Notes: generated by a model from the sequence alone, not told the origin. DNA of 8,975 bases from Eubacteriales bacterium (GCA_030527765.1 JAUNAE010000145.1:1-8975), one strand, 5' to 3'; shown: positions 1-8,504, numbered from the stretch's first letter. Program-made: numbers and translations.

Positions 1-389
1 GTCTGTTTAACCGCAGATATATTTCACTCCACTCCTCCCGTGTGGGAGGAGACGGTTTTGTCCTGGATAAAGCATCAGGGCGTACAGTGATTTCAATCCA
101 CTCCTCCCGTGTGGGAGGAGACGTTCTGCGCTGCACTCTTGTTATCAATTCCATAATTTCAATCCACTCCTCCCGTGTGGGAGGAGACGTTTACCACCAG
201 CCGGGACAGCATTAGCAAGTGTATTTCAATCCACTCCTCCCGTGTGGGAGGAGACGTCAGCAGAATCCTGCCATTGCACACGAGTATTTATTTCAATCCA
301 CTCCTCCCGTGTGGGAGGAGACTACCTGCGGCAAGACCATTCTCATCAGCTACATAATTTCAATCCACTCCTCCCGTGTGGGAGGAGAC
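1..389 (-). CRISPR. Type I-C CRISPR array, leader-proximal part (6 repeats, open at left edge)
   Basis: Six 33-bp repeats lie at 21-53, 90-122, 156-188, 223-255, 290-322 and 357-389. They are separated by complete spacers of 36, 33, 34, 34 and 34 bp; a partial spacer (1-20) shows that the array continues beyond the window. Read on the minus strand, each repeat begins GTCT, forms an 8-bp stem (CTCCTCCC with GGGAGGAG, loop ACAC) and ends with the 11-base handle TGGATTGAAAT. This is the usual I-C repeat architecture. Minus-strand transcription is inferred from the handle position and from the leader lying between cas2 and repeat 357-389, so that repeat is leader-proximal and the spacer at 323-356 is the newest. 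The repeat at 21-53 has one substitution (position 27, C for A on the plus strand); the other five are identical. Confidence 0.98.
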
Positions 390-597
390 AGCAAAATCAT
401 ACAATTTTATCCATCTATCAGATAGAAATCCTTGTATAATTTGCGATAAAGCTTATTTATACATTGTAATCACAACGCAAGTTTTGATGTTTTTAGTTTC
501 ATTTTTCGGTGCGAATCCCCTTGAAAATTTATGTTTACTACCCTTTCGCACCGCATAGCATGAACAAGAGTCTATACTCTGTAAAACAGGCTAACCC
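390..597 (-). promoter_or_regulatory. CRISPR leader
   Basis: This AT-rich gene-free stretch separates the cas2 stop codon from the first repeat, the normal place for a leader carrying the pre-crRNA promoter and the signals for new-spacer integration. It contains a 9-bp inverted repeat (507-515 with 545-553), a short imperfect hairpin (567-580), and near the repeat an interrupted palindrome CTATC-A-GATAG (415-425). I could not settle on a promoter. On the minus strand TATAAA (456-461) and TTGCGT (475-480) are present but only 13 bp apart, so the pre-crRNA start site is left open. The short ORFs over this region and the array come from the repeats and are not genes. Confidence 0.85.
507..553 (-). 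repeat. Inverted repeat in the leader
   Basis: CGGTGCGAA (507-515) and TTCGCACCG (545-553) are perfect 9-bp inverted repeats around a 29-bp centre. From memory, I-C leaders of Firmicutes often carry a motif with GGTGCGAA and TTCGCACC arms beside cas2, so this looks like a conserved leader element and not a chance palindrome. It has no T-tract, so it is not an ordinary terminator. A binding site for the adaptation machinery or a host factor, or an RNA hairpin in a cas2 read-through transcript, are both possible; neither can be shown here. Confidence 0.7.
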
Positions 598-888
598 TCA
601 GAATATAAGGGGCGCATCAACCCGCTTTACTTCTTTAGCCCCGATATGTTCTACTTTGGTTTTATACCTGTCCCCTAGATAGTAGAACCTTAAACTATCT
701 TTATCCTTATCAATTATATCCTCAAGGATGGCTTTTACTTCTCTGCTCTTGGCTGCATCCATGATACATTCAAATACAGAATTTTGAACTCTTGTTCCAT
801 AATTTGTGCAGACCTTTGCTACCTTTCGCAATCTGCTCTGGCCATGCTTTGTTTCAGTATTTACGTCGTATGTAATTAGTACAAGCAT
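598..888 (-). CDS. cas2: CRISPR-associated protein Cas2
   Basis: A 96-residue protein starting MLVLITYDVN, with the family's conserved aspartate at D8 at the end of the first beta strand, and ferredoxin-like spacing through VFEC (38-41) and RFYYLGD (67-73). Cas2 dimers bridge two Cas1 dimers in the spacer-integration complex. I chose the ATG at 888: GAGG (891-894) sits 2 bases upstream within a longer GGAAGTGAGG purine tract, and the length fits I-C Cas2. The frame stays open to an ATG at 966, but those 26 extra residues would lie inside cas1 and resemble nothing in Cas2. The cas1 stop is 4 nt upstream. Last gene of the operon, directly beside the leader. Confidence 0.97.
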   Translation of the reverse strand: MLVLITYDVNTETKHGQSRLRKVAKVCTNYGTRVQNSVFECIMDAAKSREVKAILEDIIDKDKDSLRFYYLGDRYKTKVEHIGAKEVKRVDAPLIF

Positions 889-892
889 ATCC

Positions 893-1924
893 TCACTTCC
901 ACAAAAATACCGGATATCCATCCAAATCACCACGCATATATCTTGCCAGTAATAATGCCTGGACATATGGAAGCATACCCCATTCTATTTTTTCTTCAAG
1001 AAATGGATGTGTAATTGTCTCATTTTTCCTATTTTGCCATGCAGTGAGAAATTTTGTTCTGCCTTCATCAGTAAGAAAAACTGCACCATCTTCTTTTTGT
1101 ATAAAGTCATCTTCAGTGACTAGCTTCTTATTAATTAACGATAGAACAAACCGATCACACATCCATGCACGAAACTCTTCTACCAGGTCTAATGCTAAAG
1201 ATCTCCGTCCCGGCCTGTCTGTATGTAAATACCCCACATATGGATCTAAGCCGACCGACTCCAGTGCTGAACCACACATACTGGTACACAAAGAATATGA
1301 GAATGACAAAAGCGCATTAACCTTATCCATGGGTGGACGTTTACTTCTGACCTCAAATATAAATGTACCCTTTTGTTGTAAAATCATCTGATCAAACACA
1401 GAAAAATAGATGCTCGCTGCTTCTCCTTCTATCCCACGAAGAGAGTCTATTGTGTCTACGGATCTACACTTATCCAAAGATGTTTGCAAATACTCTGCCT
1501 TCTTTTTAATCTGCTCAGCATCTATCCTCTGACTATGATCTCGAACAGTCCGCAGCAGAACCTGCCTGCTGTTATAAATCTTTCCGGCAATCATGTTTTT
1601 GACTATGTCTATACTCTGTGACTCATTTTCTGAAATCTCAAATTGACGTTTTCTCAAAAGCACATTTCCACTGATTGATCCTTCAACTCGTGCCAGAAAC
1701 TTTCCACTCATATTTAAGAAAACAAGTTCTATCTGATCCTTGACACATTTTCCCATAAGTGCCGGGCTTACCCCTCTGTACCCAAAGGAAACGATGCGAT
1801 CTATATTATGCAGAGGGACCCTTCCTACTATTTCATCATTCTGTTTTAAAACAACGTTCTCCCCATCTAGTGACAAATAGCTTTCTGGTGAAGAAACATA
1901 TAGTGTATTAAGTAATTTCTTCAT
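893..1924 (-). CDS. cas1: CRISPR-associated endonuclease/integrase Cas1 (type I-C)
   Basis: A 343-residue protein starting MKKLLNTLYV. The N-terminal beta domain contains LSLDGENVV (about 18-26). The C-terminal catalytic domain keeps the metal ligands: E166 in GIEGEAASIYF, H234 in GYLHTDRPGR, and D246/E249 in LDLVEEFR. Cas1 makes the nucleophilic attacks that insert prespacers at the leader-repeat junction, working with Cas2 and, in I-C, with Cas4 for PAM trimming and orientation. The frame also opens at 1939 (five residues earlier), but the ATG at 1924 has GGAG 9 nt upstream and gives the typical N-terminus. It overlaps the end of cas4 by 17 nt, suggesting translational coupling. Nothing looks damaged. 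Confidence 0.97.
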   Translation of the reverse strand: MKKLLNTLYVSSPESYLSLDGENVVLKQNDEIVGRVPLHNIDRIVSFGYRGVSPALMGKCVKDQIELVFLNMSGKFLARVEGSISGNVLLRKRQFEISENESQSIDIVKNMIAGKIYNSRQVLLRTVRDHSQRIDAEQIKKKAEYLQTSLDKCRSVDTIDSLRGIEGEAASIYFSVFDQMILQQKGTFIFEVRSKRPPMDKVNALLSFSYSLCTSMCGSALESVGLDPYVGYLHTDRPGRRSLALDLVEEFRAWMCDRFVLSLINKKLVTEDDFIQKEDGAVFLTDEGRTKFLTAWQNRKNETITHPFLEEKIEWGMLPYVQALLLARYMRGDLDGYPVFLWK

Positions 1925-2591
1925 GGCTTTCTTCTCCATAAAGTTTGCTTTCCAAGTATTTTGTAACCTCTTTCTTTTGTAATACTGGCAAACAGATATC
2001 TTTTAATGAACACGCATTACATGACTTTTTTCTTTTTGCCTTTGGTGTATATCCACGTGCGTAATACTGATGCATTTCGTACGCGAGCGCTCTTACATCT
2101 TCTCTTATCTGATCAGTAATCAGTACTTTTGTCCGCCTTTTTGTGCTTCCGTAAAACAGATAACCTACTGGGATTTCACAGCATAGCATCTCTTCCAGGC
2201 ACATTGCCTGAGCTGCCAACTGCAGCACATCCGCTTCTGTTTCTTTAGGCTGACCTCTTTTATATTCAATGGGAAGCGGTGTATACCTTCCTTTCTCTCC
2301 AAAAATTGAAACTCCATTCTGATCATCTCGATGAAATTCCACAACATCACATTCTCCCGTTATTCCCAGTGTGGGGGATGACACCGCCATCCCCCTTACA
2401 ATTATCAGATCGCCGCGTTTTTCACGCATTTCCCTATCGTGGGCACGCTTATGCATGATATCACCATCAACGGTTCTATCGTTTTCCACCCACTGCTGTT
2501 CAATATGAATGAGGGCCCACTGCCTTCTACAAAAAGAAAAATGCTGTATCCCGGAAAGCATCAAATATTCATCTTCTTCATATCTTTTCAT
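1908..2591 (-). CDS. cas4: CRISPR-associated exonuclease Cas4
   Basis: A 227-residue RecB-family nuclease with an iron-sulfur cluster. The four cluster cysteines are C21 (FSFCRRQW) and C191, C194 and C200 (CNACSLKDIC). Nuclease motifs are visible: H47 (motif I), D82 in ITGECD (motif II), E109 and K111 in PIEYKRG (motif III), then a Q-rich helix LQLAAQAMCLEEM from about 123. Cas4 trims prespacer 3' overhangs at the PAM end and works with Cas1-Cas2, so that inserted spacers have a usable PAM and the right orientation. The start codon overlaps the cas7 stop as ATGA (2588-2591), a strong sign of coupled translation. All key residues are present, so it should be active. Confidence 0.97.
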   Translation of the reverse strand: MKRYEEDEYLMLSGIQHFSFCRRQWALIHIEQQWVENDRTVDGDIMHKRAHDREMREKRGDLIIVRGMAVSSPTLGITGECDVVEFHRDDQNGVSIFGEKGRYTPLPIEYKRGQPKETEADVLQLAAQAMCLEEMLCCEIPVGYLFYGSTKRRTKVLITDQIREDVRALAYEMHQYYARGYTPKAKRKKSCNACSLKDICLPVLQKKEVTKYLESKLYGEESHEEIT

Positions 2592-3445
2592 ACAAAATCA
2601 TATATCTCCGGCTTTATCCCTATATCTTCCAACTCGATATTATAGTCATCAACTGACATCGGTTTCTTCAGCGGATCCTTTTCAACGATCTTCACAGAAC
2701 GATGAATTTTTGCTGTTGAAACAGCGGGTGTCTTACTGTCGTGTTTCCACCAGTACAATCTGCACATTTCCATACTGCCTTCCGGACGTGCTGACGAACT
2801 GTCGTTTTCAAATAATGTCTTTAATGCTTCTTTGATTTTTTCAGCATCTTCATCTGAAAAACCCGTCTTTTCTGCAAGCTGGCAATTGATACTTCCTTTA
2901 ATCTTATATAGCCCAAATGCTACACGGTGTTTCATTCCCATAGTATCAGATGCCTTTGCATTCTTACCTGACTCTCCGTTTACACTCTTCGTGATCTGCA
3001 TACTCACAATATCTACAGTTGATGCACTGACAGCCTGGTGAATGGATACCGGGCCTCTTACACCTACGGATACATTTTCACCCTTAAATGCAAATACCTG
3101 TCCAAAACTTCTGACATCTATCCATTCTTCACAGGCGGCTTTAGCGTACACATCCCGATCTGCATTCTTTCCAGCCCCTGCTTTTTTCAATGCTTCACAG
3201 GCCGCCGCTCTGCTTCTCAGGCTGTCGCATCCATCATCGCATCGATCATCAGACTGAACAAAAATCTTTTCTCCCATATCCTGAAGTCGATTTCTGATCT
3301 TTCGTTTAATACAGACATCTGACATCTCTCCATAACCGTCGGAATTAATCCTCGGGCGATTTCCATCCAGCGGATCACCGTTCGGATTGGCATCTGTTGC
3401 TGTTACAATAGCGACAAAATCAATTTTATTCTGCAATACTCCCAT
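2588..3445 (-). CDS. cas7: Cascade backbone subunit Cas7 (Csd2, type I-C)
   Basis: A 285-residue RAMP protein of the Csd2 family, which polymerises along the crRNA guide to form the Cascade backbone. Hallmarks in order: NPNGDPLDGNRPR (20-32), GEMSDVCIKRKIRN (39-52), DVRSFGQVF (110-118), GVRGPVSIHQAVS (128-140), and TMGMKHRVAFGLY (168-180). Length matches the family. The start at 3445 is fixed by GGAGGAGG (3455-3462) 9 nt upstream; that ribosome site lies within the last codons of cas8c, leaving one untranslated base between the two genes. Being preceded by its own strong site fits the need for several Cas7 copies per complex. Confidence 0.97.
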   Translation of the reverse strand: MGVLQNKIDFVAIVTATDANPNGDPLDGNRPRINSDGYGEMSDVCIKRKIRNRLQDMGEKIFVQSDDRCDDGCDSLRSRAAACEALKKAGAGKNADRDVYAKAACEEWIDVRSFGQVFAFKGENVSVGVRGPVSIHQAVSASTVDIVSMQITKSVNGESGKNAKASDTMGMKHRVAFGLYKIKGSINCQLAEKTGFSDEDAEKIKEALKTLFENDSSSARPEGSMEMCRLYWWKHDSKTPAVSTAKIHRSVKIVEKDPLKKPMSVDDYNIELEDIGIKPEIYDFV

Positions 3446-3446
3446 G

Positions 3447-3827
3447 TTACTCTTCCTCCTCCGCTTTATTCTCTATCTGCTTTGTATATAATTTTTTCTT
3501 CATGCAATAAAATGCCAACAGAAATTCCGGTTGAAGCTTTGTATTATTTTTATAATCATCCAAACTAAACTGTGTCATCACATCTTCTATCATCTTATGA
3601 CAATACCGCTGCTTTTTGACCGACATCTTATTCAGATAGGGGACAATCCTGCTATACAATGTTTGCCATGTCTGATATGGGCGATTACTAAATGCCTCAA
3701 AGGATTTCATAGCGTTTGTTGTCCGCGCATTTATCTCCTCATAGGATGTCTCCTCGATAAAGTCAGCAATTGCCAGGAGCATACCATACAGATTATCCCG
3801 GGTTGGTTCCTTCCATCCCTCCGTCAT
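3447..3827 (-). CDS. cas11c: Embedded small subunit Cas11c, translated from inside cas8c
   Basis: An in-frame internal start at ATG 3827 within cas8c is preceded by a perfect AAAGGAGG (3836-3843) exactly 8 nt away. This is a better ribosome site than most of the annotated starts in the operon. The product is 126 residues, [15 protein letters not shown] onwards, identical to Cas8c residues 498-623, and looks largely helical. Published work on I-C and related systems showed that the small Cascade subunit Cas11 is made this way and is needed for stable target binding. That knowledge plus the visible ribosome site make this a confident call, although expression has not been shown here. It would line the Cascade belly, holding the displaced DNA strand. 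Confidence 0.88.
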   Translation of the reverse strand: MTEGWKEPTRDNLYGMLLAIADFIEETSYEEINARTTNAMKSFEAFSNRPYQTWQTLYSRIVPYLNKMSVKKQRYCHKMIEDVMTQFSLDDYKNNTKLQPEFLLAFYCMKKKLYTKQIENKAEEEE

Positions 3828-5318
3828 TATATATTCCTCCTTTAACATTGAATTGTTTTCCAGTTTTTTGCGTTTGATTAGACCACAGACGCATTCCAGT
3901 GACTTCTTCCAATTTATGTTTTTTTCATAGGCAACTGGATTTTCTACTTTATGCTGCATTGCTCTCAAAATATCCTGTGGGATTTTTCTCCCCTGGACAA
4001 CACATGGGATCAGGCGGCAAATCGTTTCTCCTCTCAACTCATCCTTTGCCTGTATATTCCCTCCCTGCTCTGTGCCAAATGCAAAATCCACAATCTCATA
4101 GAGCGAAAAAGTAGAAATTTCTCGCTGTTTAGTCTTTGGATTAAAGCGATACCAGGAAATAGAGGTGTGCCAACGCTCAATGTTTTTCAAGAATTCAGAA
4201 GTATTCAGCTCTGTGTATATTGAAATGGCTAGTCTGCCGGTGGTTGCTGCATCTACTCCTAATATCATTGTTTTTGACTGTATATCAATGGTGGACAATT
4301 TCCCCCAAATTTGCTTCTGCAGACGATTTCTGAAAACTGCCATCGGCTTGTCCTCCGGTTCCATGTCTTCAAAATCGTTAAACTCGTCATCCTTATCCTC
4401 TTCCTGAAGTTCAATAATTGCAGGCAGTCTCTGAAGATTACTTTCCCATGCTACAATTGCCAAAGTACCTACATGGATGCCATCTTCAGCCAGCAACCAT
4501 TTCAAGGCGTTATGTGCCATTTGGGAATATTCATAGCTTACGGAAAGTGCCTGTGTTTTGTCCTGAAATCTTCCTCTATAGGTAAAGCCGCTTTCATCAT
4601 TGGTGGAAATCAGTTTTGCCTTATCACCTGCATTTCTGATCTTGGATGGATGCTTATAAGTAACAGGAAGTATTTCTCCGCTGGCATAGCACAGCTGACT
4701 ATTTCCCATGACTGATTTACTGAACTGCAGATAGGCCTGATATAACGTTACATCCTCCCAGGTTTTGGTTTCACGTGTTATATCTTTGTAGGAAATGCGA
4801 AATCTGATAAAAGAATCCTTCTGATCAATGCCGTTGATTTTTTCATCATCTGAAATCATACCACTGGTATTATCCAAAATTAGAGTTCCTGCATTAATCA
4901 GGTCGCGCATAACACATCCTTTTGCAAGATATTTGTATATCGCTTCCACAGCCATATGATGGTATTCAGAATTCTTCCATGATAACAGCTGCTCCATATA
5001 GGCCTTATAGTATTCGCTGTTATCGTTTTTCTTTTCGGAAACATATTTACTGTAATCACCAGCAATATAAAAAAGTTTATCATTTAATGGATGCGGAAAT
5101 ATACCCGCACTTCTGGCACCAGAGTCTTCAGTTACCGGGATGATTGTCACACTCCTTTTTTTATCTGTTATTCTGGTAGCGCTGACAAATTCTCCGTCTT
5201 CTTTGATCATTATTTCGATCTGAGCATTTGCTGTGGAATGACTAATCGGGAGCAGCGTGTTTTTTTCGTTACTTTCTATCTTTTGATAGGCCAAGTACAA
5301 TTCATTAATCCAACTCAA
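3447..5318 (-). CDS. cas8c: Cascade large subunit Cas8c (Csd1)
   Basis: A 623-residue Csd1 protein, the I-C large subunit that reads the PAM and opens the target DNA. Recognisable pieces are the N-terminus [24 protein letters not shown] (223-236) followed by FTYRGRF (245-251), an acidic low-complexity stretch (about 306-323), [16 protein letters not shown] (353-368), and an alpha-helical C-terminal domain that is also made separately as Cas11c. No ATG gives a sensible N-terminus: the frame opens at 5375, deep inside cas5c. I chose TTG at 5318 because GGGAGGT lies 8 nt upstream (5326-5332) and the protein then starts (M)SWINELY as in relatives. This overlaps the cas5c end by 14 nt. The N-terminus is less certain than the gene. 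Confidence 0.93.
   Translation of the reverse strand: MSWINELYLAYQKIESNEKNTLLPISHSTANAQIEIMIKEDGEFVSATRITDKKRSVTIIPVTEDSGARSAGIFPHPLNDKLFYIAGDYSKYVSEKKNDNSEYYKAYMEQLLSWKNSEYHHMAVEAIYKYLAKGCVMRDLINAGTLILDNTSGMISDDEKINGIDQKDSFIRFRISYKDITRETKTWEDVTLYQAYLQFSKSVMGNSQLCYASGEILPVTYKHPSKIRNAGDKAKLISTNDESGFTYRGRFQDKTQALSVSYEYSQMAHNALKWLLAEDGIHVGTLAIVAWESNLQRLPAIIELQEEDKDDEFNDFEDMEPEDKPMAVFRNRLQKQIWGKLSTIDIQSKTMILGVDAATTGRLAISIYTELNTSEFLKNIERWHTSISWYRFNPKTKQREISTFSLYEIVDFAFGTEQGGNIQAKDELRGETICRLIPCVVQGRKIPQDILRAMQHKVENPVAYEKNINWKKSLECVCGLIKRKKLENNSMLKEEYIMTEGWKEPTRDNLYGMLLAIADFIEETSYEEINARTTNAMKSFEAFSNRPYQTWQTLYSRIVPYLNKMSVKKQRYCHKMIEDVMTQFSLDDYKNNTKLQPEFLLAFYCMKKKLYTKQIENKAEEEE
3836..3843 (-). promoter_or_regulatory. 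Internal ribosome binding site for Cas11c
   Basis: AAAGGAGG on the minus strand, inside the cas8c codons for KEE (M-L-K-E-E-Y), followed by the spacer AATATATA and ATG. Match length and spacing are close to ideal, and the AT-only spacer should keep the start unstructured. Confidence 0.85.
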
Positions 5319-6048
5319 ACGGAGCACCTCCCTCAAATTCAGACAATCCGCTAAAGTTATTGAGAGCTTCACCAAACTGCTTTTCCTTCATGCGTCTAAT
5401 ATGACGTGTTGCTGTGCATTCTTCTGGTCGGATAAATTGTATAATTCCATCCCGCATGACTGGGTTCCATAAACGGACCGTCAGCATTCCCTGATCCTCA
5501 TCACGGACTGCTTCATCTGCATAAGTAATTCCATGGTAAGTTAAGCCATACATGATTTCTCCGGTTTGATCATATGCCCCTTCTCCGGAACCAAATTCGC
5601 ATGGTTCTACATATCCCTGACATTCTCTCGTCCCCAGAAAAATATCTCTCCTGCCGCCTCTCTCAATCATTCGTTTGGCAATATTATGATGTTTATGCTC
5701 ATTTCGATCCTGTGCAAGCTCAGACCTGTTTTCATTCCATTCAAAATGCGCTCGTACCTGGTAACACACATCTTTTAAATATGTGTAGTACGATAAATCA
5801 TTTCCCCCGCCATATTTTATTGGCCGAATTCCTTTTCTTTCTGTGCTGATTGGATGCATTATTCTGACAGAATCAATAATCCATATAAATGTTGGTTTCC
5901 AGTACACACTGCTGATGATCCCTTTTAACGCTTCATAAGTCGGCACAGGATAAGAAAATTTTTCACCTCCCGGCCTTGTTAAAATATCTGAAAACAGTGC
6001 ATAATCCCCGCTGACCATAAACTCCACTGTATTTCTATAAACACTCAT
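5305..6048 (-). CDS. cas5c: Cas5c, pre-crRNA endoribonuclease and Cascade subunit (type I-C)
   Basis: A 247-residue Cas5 of the I-C type (Cas5d/Cas5c). Type I-C lacks Cas6, and none is present here, so Cas5c cuts each repeat at the 3' base of the stem and stays on the 11-nt 5' handle. The Bacillus halodurans enzyme uses Y46, K116 and H117; this protein has Y49 (SVYW), K119 and H120 (EHKHHN) at the same spacing, so it should be catalytic. Other family features are [12 protein letters not shown] (10-21), [11 protein letters not shown] (33-43) and [13 protein letters not shown] (137-149). The start at 6048 is preceded by a GAGGGGG tract 12 nt upstream, which is long spacing but has no better alternative. 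cas3 ends 20 nt upstream; cas8c begins inside the last codons. Confidence 0.97.
   Translation of the reverse strand: MSVYRNTVEFMVSGDYALFSDILTRPGGEKFSYPVPTYEALKGIISSVYWKPTFIWIIDSVRIMHPISTERKGIRPIKYGGGNDLSYYTYLKDVCYQVRAHFEWNENRSELAQDRNEHKHHNIAKRMIERGGRRDIFLGTRECQGYVEPCEFGSGEGAYDQTGEIMYGLTYHGITYADEAVRDEDQGMLTVRLWNPVMRDGIIQFIRPEECTATRHIRRMKEKQFGEALNNFSGLSEFEGGAPFELD
5326..5332 (-). promoter_or_regulatory. Ribosome binding site deciding the TTG start of cas8c
   Basis: GGGAGGT on the minus strand, encoded within the EGG codons near the C-terminus of cas5c, lies 8 nt before TTG 5318. No ATG is available nearby in the cas8c frame; the first in-frame upstream ATG (5375) has no comparable site. Confidence 0.75.
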
Positions 6049-6068
6049 TTCAATTCTGATCCCCCTCT

Positions 6069-8450
6069 CTACATCATGAGTAATTCCATCGAATTGGTTT
6101 TAGGAATACTTATTCCCACTTTTTCATCATAAAAATTCTCAGATAATGCCAGTGTTCCACATGGAAGTTTTAGTAATCCATTCTCTTTTTCCAGTTTGAC
6201 TATCAGGTTGGGATAAACACTTATGGTATACTTCTGTGCTTCCCTCAGCAGTTTGCCTTCCTGATACAAGCTGATATCTCCATTTAATGCTAAAATTATT
6301 TCCTTGCCCCTGTTACCATACGGCACAATTACATCAACTGTCCCGTTATCAATCATTTGAAATTTTTCACCTGCTGATTTAAAAGCCTGATGTCTCACAT
6401 CTGGATCACGCGAAGACTGTGAACACCTACTTTCATTTACTGACAGCAATTGCAGCAAGGTTGTGCTTCTCCCCGCATCTGTGGCGGGATAATCCAATTC
6501 TTTCTGACGATCCCTGTACAGTTTGTAAAAATAATCTGACATAACAGCGACATCGAGATAATCATCATAGTTTCCGCTGCTGATCATTTCCTGTGATATT
6601 GCCTGTGCTGCAGTAATATCATAAAGACTACCTGGATTTTCATCTTTCAGCTTCAGGAAATAGACGTCTCTTATACCTGGAAATTCGCCATTTCGATTAC
6701 ACCTGCCTGCTGCCTGTGCGGCGTTATCCAGTCCGGCTAACGCTCTCACAACACACGGGAAGCTTATATCCACACCCGCTTCTATCAGTTGAGTCGTGAC
6801 GCAAATGACTTTTTTATTTTCATTTAGCAATTGTTTGATGTCTTTCAACACATCTCGTCGATGTTCTGCACACATTCCTGTGGAGAGATGTCTGACATAG
6901 GTATCTGTCCCCACTTGATCGTTCAAAATTTGGTACATTGCTAACACTGTTGCCTTTGTATTGGCAATGAATAAAGTACTTCCCTGTTTTTCCAGACATT
7001 CCAGGCAAAATGCGGCAGCTTCTTCTGTTGTATATCCAGTAGAACAATCCAACGGCACTAAGCGGTTTCTCTGAAAATTGATAAAATCCACTGCATAATC
7101 ACCTGTCATACTCGGATCTTTATCCAGGAGCAGTGCATACGGATTATTTTCAAACCCCGGTTGCGTTGCAGAGCATAACACTATCGTTGTCCCTGCTATA
7201 TGTGACATAAAATTCATGGCAAGATTAAATATGGACACACATTTCACTGGAATAGACTGAACCTCATCAATAAGAATAACCGCGTTGCACAGCCTATGCA
7301 TTCTCCTCACGGAAGTCATCCTGCCATCAAAAAAAATATTCATAAAAGAGACCATCGTCGTGGCAATAACCGGATCAGTATACGACTGACTCACCAGTTC
7401 ATAATGGGCCAGCTCCTGTTCAGCCTGACCTCCGGCGTGATTTAGTATTTGGGGGATCATGTCTGAGTGATGTTCCAGGTAACTTTCATTGGGAAAAAGA
7501 GCTTTATATACTCCACTATTCTGTTCCAAAATACTCAAATACGGAGCGCAATATAATATTCTATCTTTGCTGTGTTTTCTACAGTACTCTATAGCAAATC
7601 TCATTCCGGAATATGTTTTTCCACCCCCAGTTGGAACAACTAGTTTACACACCCCCACTTCATGTGCCGCATAGGCTGCACAACGGTCAGAGATATCCAT
7701 TCTAAGGACGGATATTCGATCAGTCTTTTTGCGAAACTGCTCACACTGCTCTTCCATCTTTTCCGATGCTGCTTTCCAAAATGATGGTTCAACTTTCTGC
7801 TCGATTTCATCGTCTAACTCAAAATTAATCGTATCTGTGCGATCAGCGTCAACCAGCATAGAAAGGATCAATCGTTCATACATCCCCATATAAAAGGCAA
7901 ACGTACTTCGTTTTATCTTTGGAGTAAGGTTAGCTGCAAGTCTTTTACAGCGATCCTTGATTTGGTAATATTCTTCTTTTGCGGCGTACAGTAATTGAAG
8001 TACTTCTTCCTCTGAAATAACAGTCGCAACATTCGCTTTAATTTCAGCAAAGCGCTCATCCTTTTGTATTCTGCGTATAAACGTATCCTTGCCCAGATCA
8101 TCCAGCCAATCTGTCAATCCATGGTGTGTCATGATACAGTGACCTATAAATACCGCTGTTTCAATCAGCTCCCCGCCACCATGTTCTTTTGCCAATACAT
8201 AGAGATATTTCCCGCCAGCATAACTATGGTCAATTTCTCCTCGTTTTATATTGCTGTCTCCGGAAATATACATTGTGAAATCATCATTCAGCTTACCGAT
8301 ATCATGGAGTAATCCCATCAATTCACATAATTTCTGGCACCCGATCGATTTTCCAAACTCTGATGCCCGCGCGGCAACACCTTCACAATGTACCTTCACA
8401 CTCTGTATAGCATTATCTGTACTTCTGATATGAGCGATGAAATTCTTCAT
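6069..8450 (-). CDS. cas3: CRISPR-associated helicase-nuclease Cas3 (HD domain fused)
   Basis: A 793-residue Cas3 with an N-terminal HD nuclease and a superfamily 2 helicase. HD ligands: H21, H49-D50 (GLLHDIGK), H109/H110 (MTHHG) and D201 (LVDADRTD). Helicase: Walker A PTGGGKT (273-279), DEVQ box (395-398), SAT (427-429), motif [14 protein letters not shown] (from 552) and motif [12 protein letters not shown] (579-588). It is recruited after Cascade forms a full R-loop, nicks the displaced strand, then unwinds and degrades the target. No motif is missing. ATG 8450 has a GAGGGGGGAG ribosome site just upstream (from about 8455). It is the first gene of the operon, so the promoter ahead of it controls the whole system, including the putative guide-RNA target. 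Confidence 0.97.
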   Translation of the reverse strand: MKNFIAHIRSTDNAIQSVKVHCEGVAARASEFGKSIGCQKLCELMGLLHDIGKLNDDFTMYISGDSNIKRGEIDHSYAGGKYLYVLAKEHGGGELIETAVFIGHCIMTHHGLTDWLDDLGKDTFIRRIQKDERFAEIKANVATVISEEEVLQLLYAAKEEYYQIKDRCKRLAANLTPKIKRSTFAFYMGMYERLILSMLVDADRTDTINFELDDEIEQKVEPSFWKAASEKMEEQCEQFRKKTDRISVLRMDISDRCAAYAAHEVGVCKLVVPTGGGKTYSGMRFAIEYCRKHSKDRILYCAPYLSILEQNSGVYKALFPNESYLEHHSDMIPQILNHAGGQAEQELAHYELVSQSYTDPVIATTMVSFMNIFFDGRMTSVRRMHRLCNAVILIDEVQSIPVKCVSIFNLAMNFMSHIAGTTIVLCSATQPGFENNPYALLLDKDPSMTGDYAVDFINFQRNRLVPLDCSTGYTTEEAAAFCLECLEKQGSTLFIANTKATVLAMYQILNDQVGTDTYVRHLSTGMCAEHRRDVLKDIKQLLNENKKVICVTTQLIEAGVDISFPCVVRALAGLDNAAQAAGRCNRNGEFPGIRDVYFLKLKDENPGSLYDITAAQAISQEMISSGNYDDYLDVAVMSDYFYKLYRDRQKELDYPATDAGRSTTLLQLLSVNESRCSQSSRDPDVRHQAFKSAGEKFQMIDNGTVDVIVPYGNRGKEIILALNGDISLYQEGKLLREAQKYTISVYPNLIVKLEKENGLLKLPCGTLALSENFYDEKVGISIPKTNSMELLMM

Positions 8451-8474
8451 GATGCTCCCCCCTCTATAAGGATG

Positions 8475-8503
8475 AGATTACTCCTCTTATATCAGATAGT
8501 CAA
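8475..8503 (-). promoter_or_regulatory. Predicted cas operon promoter
   Basis: On the minus strand, TTGACT (8498-8503), a 17-bp spacer, and TAATCT (8475-8480) put the start near 8468, about 17 nt before the cas3 ATG. The -35 box is good and the -10 box moderate. An alternative -10 is TATAAG (8486-8491), whose -35 would lie around 8509-8514, inside the guide-RNA target. Either way the core promoter abuts or overlaps the protospacer at 8505-8525. Confidence 0.6.
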
Positions 8504-8504
8504 A

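Noticed and set aside
175..558. Several overlapping plus-strand ORFs of 60-68 codons over the array and leader
   Set aside because: They repeat the same peptide (for example HSSRVGGD) because they translate the CRISPR repeats; none has a ribosome site or extends beyond the array and leader.
567..580. AGAGT-CTAT-ACTCT hairpin after cas2 as an operon terminator
   Set aside because: Only 5 bp and no T-tract on either strand.
889..966. 26-residue N-terminal extension of Cas2
   Set aside because: It lies wholly inside cas1 codons, has no Cas2 similarity, and the ATG at 888 gives the normal length with a ribosome site.
4413..4424. 12-nt match (AATAATTGCAGG) between the small RNA handle-guide junction and the inside of cas8c
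   Set aside because: The match includes the last handle bases, and the bases at the PAM position are AAT, not TTC. A 12-mer in 9 kb is within what chance allows.
1044..5354. Many plus-strand ORFs of 60-134 codons opposite the cas genes
   Set aside because: They are antisense shadows of clear cas genes, rich in Ser/Cys/Phe/Ile, with no motifs or operon logic.
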